Source: Bacillota bacterium
GTDB taxonomy: Bacteria > Bacillota > Clostridia > Christensenellales > Aristaeellaceae
Assembly (NCBI GenBank): GCA_023436585.1
Contig: JAEZIN010000006.1
Span: forward strand, 404,060-468,059
DNA length: 64,000 bases
Direction of reading: 5' to 3'
A program made the position numbers and the translations under genes. Below, piece after piece: positions 8,901-17,105 of this stretch. The notes beneath the pieces were generated by a model. The model was not told where the DNA came from, made no database searches, and saw only the letters and a program-made list of their open reading frames with translations. Every line of letters starts with the position of its first letter. Within the stretch, counting starts at the first letter, position 1.

Positions 8901-9935
8901 TCAGAGGATTGCCAGGAACGCCGGGGCAAACCCGACAGTCACCGTGGAGTAAACCCTGTTCAGCATGGCATCAATGATAGAAACCGTATCCTCAAACGTA
9001 TTGGTGACGGCGACCAGCCTTTCGTCGCTGGTCGCGGCGGCGCCGTATGGTCCGTTTCCCACCTCAATTTTCGCTATTTCAGCGCGTGTGAATATATCAA
9101 ATACGGACACGGATTGATCATACCGGTTGGCGCAGTAAAGTGTCCTCCCCCAATGTGTATACGCAAGCCCCACAGGCCCGCCGGCCGTGGGTATGTTCGG
9201 CGAGGCCGGCTCGGCAAGCTGCACGTTGATAGGGGTAAGGGAGTTGCCGTCTTCATTGGAAACGAAGGCCAGCTGGTTGGTAGGGCTGATTTTCACATCT
9301 TCGGTGCCGGTACCTGTCATGAACACCTTTACCACCAGGTTGACGGTCAGGTCGACTACCGCTACCTGCCCCGCGTTTCTCAAGGTGACAAACGCCAGGA
9401 GGCCATCGGCTGTGATATCGATCTGGAATCCGGTAGAAGGCAGCGGTATTTCCGCAACCTTCTGAAGGCTGTAAGAATCAAGAACATATACGACAGGCTC
9501 GCCGTAATGAACGACATACAGGTATCTTCCGTCCCTGGATACCTTTACACCGGCCGGCTGGCGCCCCACCGTCACGGTATTGATGGTGATATAGTTTCTC
9601 AGATCGATTACGGATACGGAATTGCCCGAAAAATTGGATACATAGGCCATATTGCACGGCCTGTTGATGTCAATATCCAGCGGCCCGAGGCCTACGGTAA
9701 TATCCATCAGCTTCCTGGCCTCGGCCAGGTCCACAACGGAAACAAAATTGCTGGCAAAAATACAGATAAACGCAAGAGGATGCCCCTTGCTCCTGGCTCT
9801 GGCAACCTCCAGGTATGCATCCGCCGACTGAACGCTTGTCATATGTTCCGATTTTACAATTTGATTCAGATATTCTTCCCTGTTATCCAGCATAAAAGAA
9901 CCCCCGAGGCTCTTTTCAGTCATCACTTCCGCCAC
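8901..9935 (-). CDS. YVTN/YncE-type beta-propeller protein, leaderless
   Basis: The start is taken as GTG 9935, which has GGGGAGGG at the right distance; an ATG at 9977 in the same frame has no good site, and ATG 9923 is a third option. The product of about 344 residues is a run of blade repeats ending in SVVDLAE, SVIDLRN, YVLDSYS, AVVDLTV, SVFDIFT and SIIDAML, each followed by a short strand with a G-x-G-P or G-x-x-P turn. That fits a seven-bladed YncE/YVTN propeller. There is no signal peptide. The ligand or partner is unknown. A second, different propeller is encoded at 13.4 kb. Confidence 0.8.
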   Translation of the reverse strand: MAEVMTEKSLGGSFMLDNREEYLNQIVKSEHMTSVQSADAYLEVARARSKGHPLAFICIFASNFVSVVDLAEARKLMDITVGLGPLDIDINRPCNMAYVSNFSGNSVSVIDLRNYITINTVTVGRQPAGVKVSRDGRYLYVVHYGEPVVYVLDSYSLQKVAEIPLPSTGFQIDITADGLLAFVTLRNAGQVAVVDLTVNLVVKVFMTGTGTEDVKISPTNQLAFVSNEDGNSLTPINVQLAEPASPNIPTAGGPVGLAYTHWGRTLYCANRYDQSVSVFDIFTRAEIAKIEVGNGPYGAAATSDERLVAVTNTFEDTVSIIDAMLNRVYSTVTVGFAPAFLAIL

Positions 9936-10128
9936 ATCGATCCCTCCCCATTCCAAAATATTCCGACGGTATTCCATACTATGATATATCTATCCCATAT
10001 GTTCCTATAAAGGTTAAAGCATTACCAATCGCAGCAAGAAAGATTTTGTTGCGCTTAACTTACACTGTTGGTAAAATGGCGGCATAAATCTTTACATATT
10101 ATGGTATTGCCGAAATGAAGGTGTTGAA

Positions 10129-10590
10129 ATGAGCATACAACAAATTACGGTAAACGTAGCGGACCCGCACTCTTATGATGCGATGATGCTGATGAACGAG
10201 CTTTCTGATTGCCTGCGGGAAATCACCGGCGACAGCGGCCAAAGTTCCTTTCAGGTGGAGGATGTCTGCCTTCCAAAGAGCCTGTTTGTAATTGCCCGTA
10301 ACGAAAATGGCGAGGCGGCAGGCTGCGGCTCATTCCGGCCAATCGACGATAGCACAGCGGAGATCAAGCGGATGTTCGTGCGGGAGAAATCATCGGGCAT
10401 AGGCTCAAAAATCCTTGGCTATTTGGAGGGCCAGGCAAAAGCTATGGGATATCAGGTTTTGCGGCTGGAAACTAGACTGATAAACCAAGGCGCGGTCGCA
10501 TTCTACGAGCGGAACGGCTACAGGCGTATCCCAAATTACGGCAGATATCAGGGTCGGCCGGAAGCCGCATGTTTTGAAAAGCATTTATGA
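10129..10590 (+). CDS. GNAT-family N-acetyltransferase
   Basis: This 153-residue protein has the GNAT fold. The acetyl-CoA pyrophosphate-binding region is EIKRMFVREKSSGIGSKIL (with the R/Q-x-x-G-x-G/A pattern), followed by LRLETRLINQGAVAFYERNGY, the strand-helix near the CoA pantetheine arm (read as LRLETRLINQ and AVAFYERNGY). It starts after GAAGGTG. The acetyl acceptor cannot be told from sequence. It stands alone and divergent from the propeller gene. Confidence 0.85.
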   Translation: MSIQQITVNVADPHSYDAMMLMNELSDCLREITGDSGQSSFQVEDVCLPKSLFVIARNENGEAAGCGSFRPIDDSTAEIKRMFVREKSSGIGSKILGYLEGQAKAMGYQVLRLETRLINQGAVAFYERNGYRRIPNYGRYQGRPEAACFEKHL

Positions 10591-10754
10591 AACAGACTTC
10601 GGTTCATAATCACGTAACAGACTTAAGTCCAATACGGAATCAATGGCAATTTTCTCAATAGCGGCAACGTAAAAATCTATGCTCGAAGGCTATTCGTGCC
10701 GGCTTGAAGATCATGCAATTTTTGCGTGTTTTCTCTAATAATTGCTTTTTCCCG

Positions 10755-11618
10755 TCATTGTGTGCCTTGCTGATTTTCCGGTGCGCTCAGAGCGCGGTCC
10801 AGCATGCATGTAATACAATATCGCCCAAGTGTTGCAATCAGCGTGCCTGCCCAAAACCAGCCTGCCTTTGCCTGGATCACCCCAAAGCGGAACAAAATGT
10901 AATCAAACACGATCATCGCTAAAAGCAGCAAGCATTTCAGGAAGGGACGGCCTTTCATGCGGCATAAAGGAATCAGCACAAAAGTAATCAGTAAACCATA
11001 GATCACCCCTGTGGCCGTATGGTCCTTGGTGGCCTGTTCATACAGGCCAAGTGCGAACCTTCTGATCTCCAGAAAATTCAATGTCGTTCCTATTACATTT
11101 CCGCCAAGGGAGAATGAAGCTAAAGCCAGCGTGGCAATGTACATGGGCTTTGAAGGATGGGAGAACATTTTCCCATACCATTTTTTTATGATCCAGCTAT
11201 ATACAAAAAACCCGATCAGCGTATACCAGGACTGGTACCAGTTGTGGGAGTATATCTGAAGGCGGACAAACAGAACATCCACCAGAAAATAGGCTACGGA
11301 AAAGCCGAGCTGCCAAAAGGCATTCAGGCCAAGAACCGCAATCAGCACGGCCGAAGCGGAGACGGAATACTGCGAAAAGAAATTGCCTATCAATGACTCA
11401 TGAAAGCTGTCGGAAGCAATCTTGGGGTAGTAGGCGTACGCATCGGTTACGATCAGCAAAAAAACCTCAATCAAATAGGTCAAGCCAAGTACGGCAAAGA
11501 AAAACGCCAGTGTCTTTTTTCGGTCCTTCGATTTTGCCAGCGTGAATGCTACGATGGCCACGCATAGGACAGCCAGTGCGATGTACCAGACCGTATTGTT
11601 CCAAAATGATGATATCAT
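10755..11618 (-). CDS. Polytopic membrane protein of unknown function
   Basis: The reading frame runs further upstream, but ATG 11618 is the first start that opens a membrane segment (NTVWYIALAVLCVAIVAF). The 287-residue product has about eight hydrophobic helices with aromatic-rich loops such as IYSHNWYQSWYTLIGFF. I recognise no family or motif. It is divergent from the MATE transporter gene with about 185 bp between. The ribosome site is weak, so the exact start is uncertain. Confidence 0.6.
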   Translation of the reverse strand: MISSFWNNTVWYIALAVLCVAIVAFTLAKSKDRKKTLAFFFAVLGLTYLIEVFLLIVTDAYAYYPKIASDSFHESLIGNFFSQYSVSASAVLIAVLGLNAFWQLGFSVAYFLVDVLFVRLQIYSHNWYQSWYTLIGFFVYSWIIKKWYGKMFSHPSKPMYIATLALASFSLGGNVIGTTLNFLEIRRFALGLYEQATKDHTATGVIYGLLITFVLIPLCRMKGRPFLKCLLLLAMIVFDYILFRFGVIQAKAGWFWAGTLIATLGRYCITCMLDRALSAPENQQGTQ

Positions 11619-11802
11619 GCTGTTTTTTATCCTATCATCCGGCATTCCATCAGGCTTTATAAGGCAGAATCCCGTTCTATTATGGCTGTACATTCTTCAA
11701 TAGATTCGCAAATGTGAAATGCGGCACTTTCCAATGGCTGATAAATGTGATATTGTGTAACAGCAGCAGATATACGGAATCATGAAATGAGGCTTAATAT
11801 CC

Positions 11803-13185
11803 ATGGTACGCGAGAAACAGTTTTACCGCACGATATTCCGCATTGCCCTTCCAGTGGCCTTTCAATCCCTGATATCTTTTCTTGTGGTGCTGGCGGATGA
11901 TATGATGGTTTCTTCCCTGCCAAACGGCATAGAGGCACAGGCGGCTGTATCCCAGGTCAATGCCGTTACCGCCTTTTTTACCGCCACCCTCCTGGGATTG
12001 GTAAGTGGCTCCGGCGTTTTGATTTCCCAGTATTGGGGCAAGCAGGATACAAAACGCATCAAAATGATTTTCTCCATTGTCACCATACTGTGCGTGACTG
12101 TTGCGGCGCTGTTCGTACTTGCGCTGAAGCTGTTTCCAGATGCCGTGGTACGTGCGGTCGTCAAGGCAGATGATCTGTCCACCGCGAAACTGGCCGGTGA
12201 ATACCTGGCAATCGCATGCTTCAGTTATCTTCCCTTTGCCATTACGGCCTCCCTGACCGGGATGCTGCGGGCCATGGAGGTGGTGCGGGTAACGCTCTAT
12301 GCCACCATCGTCTCCCTGATATCCAATGTCAGCCTGAACTATGTGCTGATATTCGGCAAGCTGGGCTTTCCCGCCATGGGTGTTGAAGGCGCGGCCATTG
12401 CCACGCTTGTTGCAAGGGTTGTGGAGCTTGTAATCGTGTGGATATACGCTTTCAAAGTGCAAAAATCCATCGACATAAAGCCCAGGGACCTTGTCCGGAC
12501 GGAAAAGTGGCTCATCCTCGACTATATCCGGTATGGCCTGCCGGTTGGCATCACCGATATGCAATGGTCGCTGGTGGGCTTGCTCAAGGCAGTCATCATC
12601 GGCCAGATGGGCACGCTTTTCGCGGCAGCCAACAGCATCGCCTCTGCCATGGCCAACCTGGGTACCATGTTCACATTCGCCCTGGCAGGCGGCGCCAGCG
12701 TGGTGGTTGGCAAGGCGGTAGGCGCCGGGGAATATGACAAGGCACGGGAGTATTCCAAAACCATACAGGTGATGTTCTTTTTCATAGGCCTGTTCATGGC
12801 AGGCGTAGTATTCCTTCTGCGCGTTCCCTTTACCTCGCTGTACGGCACCGCCAAGGACCCGCAGGTGTTTTCCTTGAGCACGGCCATGATATCCCTGCTG
12901 GCCATCACGCTCATCGGCACCAGTTATCACGCAAGCTGCTTTGTGGGCATCAACCGCGGCGCAGGTGACAGCCGCTTTGTAGCGCTGGTGGACATGATCT
13001 GCGGCTGGCTGATCGTATTGCCTGTGACGGCATTGGCTGCTTTTGTGTTCAAGGCCCCGCTGCCCATCGTATTCCTGTGCACCAGGATCGACCAATGCTT
13101 CAAGTGGTTCATCGCCTTTATGCGACTGCGGGGAAACAAGTGGATCAGGAATGTGACGCGGGGCAACGAAACCGCGCAAGTATAA
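11803..13185 (+). CDS. MATE-family multidrug/Na+ efflux transporter
   Basis: This 460-residue protein has the MATE length and about twelve helices in two similar halves. The first half opens with IALPVAFQSLISFLVVLADDMMV, the classic MATE start (helix 1 with the P and D positions). The second half begins near IRYGLPVGITDMQWSL. Such transporters swap Na+ or H+ for organic cations or drugs across the cytoplasmic membrane. The gene is monocistronic, ending in a strong terminator. The substrate is not predictable. Confidence 0.92.
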   Translation: MVREKQFYRTIFRIALPVAFQSLISFLVVLADDMMVSSLPNGIEAQAAVSQVNAVTAFFTATLLGLVSGSGVLISQYWGKQDTKRIKMIFSIVTILCVTVAALFVLALKLFPDAVVRAVVKADDLSTAKLAGEYLAIACFSYLPFAITASLTGMLRAMEVVRVTLYATIVSLISNVSLNYVLIFGKLGFPAMGVEGAAIATLVARVVELVIVWIYAFKVQKSIDIKPRDLVRTEKWLILDYIRYGLPVGITDMQWSLVGLLKAVIIGQMGTLFAAANSIASAMANLGTMFTFALAGGASVVVGKAVGAGEYDKAREYSKTIQVMFFFIGLFMAGVVFLLRVPFTSLYGTAKDPQVFSLSTAMISLLAITLIGTSYHASCFVGINRGAGDSRFVALVDMICGWLIVLPVTALAAFVFKAPLPIVFLCTRIDQCFKWFIAFMRLRGNKWIRNVTRGNETAQV

Positions 13186-13204
13186 TAGATTTACCAAAAT
13201 TATT

Positions 13205-13227
13205 GCCGGGCGTTGCCCGGCTTTTTT
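13205..13227 (+). terminator. Terminator after the MATE gene
   Basis: GCCGGGC-GTT-GCCCGGC is followed by TTTTTT, 19 bp after the stop codon. Confidence 0.92.
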
Positions 13228-13355
13228 GTTGCTTTTGCTCCCGATACATAATGTACAGCAAATGGAACAGTGCATTACGAAGATAAACAAGCCAGCGCAC
13301 AAGGCTTTTTCTTTGCATACATATATAAGGAGACTACTCTCAAGGAGGAATCCAA

Positions 13356-14459
13356 ATGTATTTGGAAGATAAACAATGGCCAAAAGGCGCCGTATATATC
13401 ATGACCAACGGCGCCGCAGAAAATGAAATCGTTGTTTTTCGCAGATTCAGGGACGGAACGCTGGCACTTCGTGACTTTTATTTAACTGGCGGCAGCGGGA
13501 CCGGCACACGGGAGGTATCGCCCGTCACGCCAAATGACGGCGTCGATCCGCTGGCCTCCCAAGGCTCGCTGATTCTCTCCCGGTGCGGACGTTTCCTGTT
13601 CGCGGTGAACGCCGGCAGCAACAGCATCACAAGCTTTCGTGTCATGCGGGACGGCGGACTGGTGAGGGCCTCGGTGGTCAATTCCGGCGGCCTGCAGCCC
13701 AACAGCCTTACCCAGCATGGCAGAATTCTATATGTCTCCAATGTTGGCAGCAGCGCCAATAACTTTTCCTCCAACATTACCGGTTTTTATGTGGACCGGT
13801 GCGGCGTATTGACCATGATCCCCAATTCGACCCGCACATTGAGCACGGCCAACGCCCAGCCTGCGCAGGTGCTTTTCAGCCCCAGCGGGCGGCAGCTGAT
13901 TGTGACGGAGCTTAACACGAACCGCATCACCGTATTCCGGATCGAAAGAAACGGAACGGCGGCGCTGCAGGTATCCAACCCATCCAACGGCGCCGGCCCC
14001 TTCGGCGCGGTATTTACGCGGGATTGCATCCTGTTGGTGGCGGAAGCCGGGGCCAACGCGCTCTCATCATATAATTTGAACGCGGACGGCACATTGACTG
14101 TGATCAGCGGATCTGTTCCTACGGGACAGCAGGCCACCTGCTGGGTTTCCATTTCCCGCTGCGGCAATTTTGCCTACACTTCCAACTCCGGCAGCGGCAC
14201 CATCACCGTATTCCGTGTCCGTGATAACGGCTCGCTTACTCTGATCGAAAATGTACGCAGTACGCCCGAGGGAACGCCCCAGGGCGCCCCTATCGACAAT
14301 GGCGTCAGCCCCAACGGACGCTTCTTTTATGCGCTTAACGGCAACCAGGGTACTGTAACTGCCTTTGAAATTGGCGAGCGCGGCAGGCTGATGAGAATTC
14401 AAGTGGCCGGCGGCGAAGGCATCCCCGTGCTTGGCACCCAGGGACTTGCCGTGAGGTAG
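13356..14459 (+). CDS. Lactonase-type (YbhE/Pgl-like) beta-propeller, leaderless
   Basis: The gene starts after AAGGAGGAATCCAA and encodes 367 residues. It is built of propeller repeats with the phrases FLFAVNAGSNSITSFRV, ILYVSNVGSS, LIVTELNTNRITVFRI, FAYTSNSGSGTITVFRV and FFYALNGNQGTVTAFEI. That is the pattern of the 7-bladed lactonase/3-carboxymuconate cyclase-like family. 6-phosphogluconolactonase is one member, but many have other roles and no pentose pathway gene is near. It lacks a signal peptide, like the propeller at 8.9 kb. The function is left open. Confidence 0.82.
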   Translation: MYLEDKQWPKGAVYIMTNGAAENEIVVFRRFRDGTLALRDFYLTGGSGTGTREVSPVTPNDGVDPLASQGSLILSRCGRFLFAVNAGSNSITSFRVMRDGGLVRASVVNSGGLQPNSLTQHGRILYVSNVGSSANNFSSNITGFYVDRCGVLTMIPNSTRTLSTANAQPAQVLFSPSGRQLIVTELNTNRITVFRIERNGTAALQVSNPSNGAGPFGAVFTRDCILLVAEAGANALSSYNLNADGTLTVISGSVPTGQQATCWVSISRCGNFAYTSNSGSGTITVFRVRDNGSLTLIENVRSTPEGTPQGAPIDNGVSPNGRFFYALNGNQGTVTAFEIGERGRLMRIQVAGGEGIPVLGTQGLAVR

Positions 14460-14554
14460 AGCCCTGCACATTATGCGACTCCACCCAAAAGATCAATTTG
14501 CGATACTATGAACGGCAGGCTTTGCCTGCCAAAAAAAGAACCGGAGTGAATGCA

Positions 14555-15061
14555 ATGCTACTGAGTGATACCGGCATGACCGGCCCTGTTGTCAATCCTG
14601 CCAAGGCCATAGCCAACGTGGCGGGCAGCCCCGCCTTTCCCAATATCCGCGGAACTGTAATTTTCAAGGAGGCCGTGGGAGGCACGTATGTGCAGGCTGA
14701 TATAGCCGGCCTGCCCCAAACGCCTACCAGCTTCTTCGCTTTCCATCTCCACTCTGGCAACTGCGGCGGCACGCCCACCACCAATGCAGCCGGCGCAGTG
14801 GTCGATTATTTCCCCCAGTCCGGCGGGCATTACAATCCCACCAACCAACCCCATCCCAACCATGCCGGCGATTTCCCGGTACTGCTGGCGGCTCCCACCA
14901 AGGGCGGCTCGGCCCATTTGAGTTTCTTCACCCCGCGTTTTTCCGTGGCGGAAGCAGTCGGAAGGGCCGTTATCATTCATGATAATCCCGACGATTACAG
15001 AACGCAGCCCGCAGGTGATTCCGGCACAAAAATCGCATGCGGCAATGTGGTTGCAAGATAA
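14555..15061 (+). CDS. Cu/Zn superoxide dismutase family protein, leaderless
   Basis: ATG 14555 after CCGGAGTGA gives 168 residues. The copper ligands of the family are present: the FHLHSGNC pair, His in GGHYNPT, His in HPNHAGDFP with the zinc Asp, and His in VIIHDNPDDY. The second disulphide-forming Cys is in KIACGNV. The usual active-site Arg before ACG is Lys here. Most bacterial SodC proteins are periplasmic or lipoproteins, but this one has no signal peptide or lipobox. It follows the propeller gene by 95 bp. Superoxide dismutation is likely but the Lys change may lower the rate. Confidence 0.82.
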   Translation: MLLSDTGMTGPVVNPAKAIANVAGSPAFPNIRGTVIFKEAVGGTYVQADIAGLPQTPTSFFAFHLHSGNCGGTPTTNAAGAVVDYFPQSGGHYNPTNQPHPNHAGDFPVLLAAPTKGGSAHLSFFTPRFSVAEAVGRAVIIHDNPDDYRTQPAGDSGTKIACGNVVAR

Positions 15062-15064
15062 AGC

Positions 15065-15098
15065 ATGCCGGGCTGTCAAAAGGCAGCCCGGCATTTGC
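15065..15098 (+). terminator. Terminator after sodC-like gene
   Basis: ATGCCGGGCTG pairs with CAGCCCGGCAT, directly after the stop codon. The following T run is short, so termination may be partial. Confidence 0.6.
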
Positions 15099-15142
15099 CT
15101 ATTCAATTCACACAAACAAGGCAGCTAAACTATCTGCTCTCT

Positions 15143-15511
15143 TCAGAACAAATGCAAGGCAGTGGCCCGTGCAAGGGACGCCTGCTTTTTTGGCATCAGC
15201 GAGGACAAGATGCTGTACACGTGCTGGGAACCCATTTTCTCAAAGGGTGCGATGCGCCTTAACGCAGACAAGCCCAGAATGGAAAGGGCAAACGGTATCA
15301 GATCCACATGGGAAAGGCTAAAGCTAAAGCCAACCACCGCACACCAGGCGAACTCCACCGCCGCCGACAGCGCAAGGGAATACCCCGATTTTTTTCGTCC
15401 TTCCGGATTGGTTTTCAGGTAAGCCACGAGCATCAGCACAGCCCTTACAAGCACCGACAGGCATACAATGTAGTATCCCGCCGAAAATAGGAACGAAATC
15501 ACTTGCGTCAT
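15143..15511 (-). CDS. Small membrane protein of unknown function
   Basis: This 122-residue protein starts after a strong AAGGAGGATATACG site. Three hydrophobic segments are visible, at residues about 5-32, 46-66 and 68-84. They are followed by a basic, amphipathic tail (LMPKKQASLARATALHLF). No family is recognised. It lies 75 bp downstream of pmbA on the same strand and could be the last gene of that transcript. Confidence 0.6.
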   Translation of the reverse strand: MTQVISFLFSAGYYIVCLSVLVRAVLMLVAYLKTNPEGRKKSGYSLALSAAVEFAWCAVVGFSFSLSHVDLIPFALSILGLSALRRIAPFEKMGSQHVYSILSSLMPKKQASLARATALHLF

Positions 15512-15585
15512 CGTATATCCTCCTTAAATGCTTTTGTTTTGCAGGTAGGCAGGCTGAAATTTGTTCGGGCACCCATAAGAAACGC

Positions 15586-16929
15586 TTACGCCCCGGCTAC
15601 CGCCATTTCTCCCACATCGATGGAGGGGCTGCCTACATTGCTGCCCGGGAACTTCAAATCGCTTCCCATGGCCCGCACATTCTTCAGCAACTGATAAAAA
15701 TTTCCTGCTATTGTAATTTGTTCTACAGGTTCCCCTTTTTTTCCTTCTTTCACTGTGTAACCTTTTGCAAGCAGCGAAAAATCGCCGCTGACACCGTTTG
15801 CGCCGCTGTGAAGACCGCTGAGCTCCATAATAACCAGGCCGTCGCCCATTTTCTGCATCAGTGTTTCAAGGTCGTCCGTTCCAGGCTTGAAAAAGAAATT
15901 GGTGGGCGAAACACGTACGGGTGCGCCATAGCTTGCTTTGCTGGCGTTGCCGGTAGTTTGCACGCCATCCTTTTGCGCCGTTTTCAGGTTGTGCAAAAGC
16001 GTCTTCAGTACACCGCCGTCAATGATAGCTTTGGTTTTGGAAGCCACACCCTCGGCGTCAAAGGGCCGGCTGCCCTCGCCGAAGGGAATCAGCGGATCAT
16101 CCATCAGCACCACACAGTCCGCTGCGATGTTCTCCCCCACGCGGCCTTTCAGCAGTGAAAGGCCGTGCTGTGTGTTTTCGGCGGAGAAAATGCCAGCGAA
16201 TGTATCCAGCAGATCGGCCATGGCACCGTTTTCCAGGATAATACGGTAGGTGCCGCTCTTGACAGCCTTTCCCGCCAAGCCGAACACCGCCTTGTTCACG
16301 GCAGATTCGGACAGGGTTTGATAGTTAAGTTTGGAAAAATCATGGGATATGGAAATATCGAAGGCGGTGCTTGTCTTTTCACCTTCCCTGGCAATGGGCT
16401 GGAGGTACGCGCCGCAGTAGTTGCCTTTGAAGGAAATATCCAAGCCATATGTGTTCTTGATCCTAACCTGGCCGCAGCCGGTCATAACGGTGTTGTATTT
16501 CACCTGCTTAATCCTGGGATCGGTTTCAAGGGCCGCTTTCTCCAGGTTCAGCACGAAGTCCAGCTTCTCCTTCGGCGTGACGGTGTCCAGTGAGGGGTTA
16601 AAAGTATCCACCTGGGGATAGGCCTTGTCACCGGCATAGATAAACTGTTTGTCTTCCTCCTCCGACAGGGAAGCGCTTTCCACCACACCGTTCACCAACT
16701 GACCGATGGCTTCCTCGTCCATCACTTCGGTGGAGGCATACCCCATCCTCCCCCTGAACAGGCCGCGCAGAGACAGGCCGCAGGTGGAGTTGACGGAATA
16801 CTGAACGATTTCCTGCTGGGCGGAAACGGCCCGGAAGCTATCCCCGGAGGCGATATAGGCTTCGGCGGCCTCAATGCCCGCCCTTTGGGCGGCATCCATC
16901 AGCTTGCTTAAAAAAGTATCCAATATCAT
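15586..16929 (-). CDS. pmbA: TldE/PmbA-family protease subunit
   Basis: This 447-residue protein is the non-metal partner of the TldD/TldE pair. It has the family regions YSVNSTCGLSLRGLFRGRMGY, split across the N-terminal domain, and GDGLVIMELSGLHSGANGV plus SGDFSLLAKGY near the C-terminus. It lacks the HExxxH metal motif, as expected of PmbA. TldD/TldE work as a heterodimer that degrades unfolded peptides and trims modified peptides such as microcins. The partner tldD lies just upstream, separated by a 176-bp gap that holds a strong RNA fold. Confidence 0.92.
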   Translation of the reverse strand: MILDTFLSKLMDAAQRAGIEAAEAYIASGDSFRAVSAQQEIVQYSVNSTCGLSLRGLFRGRMGYASTEVMDEEAIGQLVNGVVESASLSEEEDKQFIYAGDKAYPQVDTFNPSLDTVTPKEKLDFVLNLEKAALETDPRIKQVKYNTVMTGCGQVRIKNTYGLDISFKGNYCGAYLQPIAREGEKTSTAFDISISHDFSKLNYQTLSESAVNKAVFGLAGKAVKSGTYRIILENGAMADLLDTFAGIFSAENTQHGLSLLKGRVGENIAADCVVLMDDPLIPFGEGSRPFDAEGVASKTKAIIDGGVLKTLLHNLKTAQKDGVQTTGNASKASYGAPVRVSPTNFFFKPGTDDLETLMQKMGDGLVIMELSGLHSGANGVSGDFSLLAKGYTVKEGKKGEPVEQITIAGNFYQLLKNVRAMGSDLKFPGSNVGSPSIDVGEMAVAGA

Positions 16930-16985
16930 GGTTATCTGCCTCCTATATCAATGACGGTTTCGACTTGACGGAAAGCGGCGAGGGA

Positions 16986-17064
16986 TTTTTCCTGCCCGCT
17001 AAGTCGAAGCAGCGACACGTAGCAACGCTACGTGGAGCGAATGAGACAACGCGGGCAGGGAAAA
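16986..17064 (-). repeat. Strongly folded intergenic element between tldD and pmbA
   Basis: Outer arms TTTTTCCTGCCCGC (16986-16999) and GCGGGCAGGGAAAA (17051-17064) pair over about 13 bp. They enclose an inner perfect hairpin CACGTAGC-AAC-GCTACGTG (17016-17034) and a short TCG/CGA stem. The result is a compact branched fold inside an operon. It could be a mobile intergenic repeat, or an RNA element that sets tldD to pmbA expression. Confidence 0.6.
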
Positions 17065-17105
17065 GACCCGCGGATTTTGGCATGGTGAAAACGGAAGCGA
17101 TATCA

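Noticed and set aside
8889..10010. A 373-codon open frame opposite the first propeller gene
   Set aside because: The minus-strand propeller repeats are regular and have a ribosome site and terminator; the plus frame has neither.
11794..13383. A 529-codon open frame on the minus strand opposite the MATE gene
   Set aside because: It lies fully antisense to a clear transporter gene, its product is low in hydrophobic order and rich in His, Gly and Gln as expected of a shadow frame, and it lacks a ribosome site.
14514..14530. GGCAGGC-TTT-GCCTGCC hairpin as a terminator
   Set aside because: The A run follows on the plus strand and no T run follows on either strand in the proper place. It lies in the leader of the SodC-like gene and may affect translation instead.
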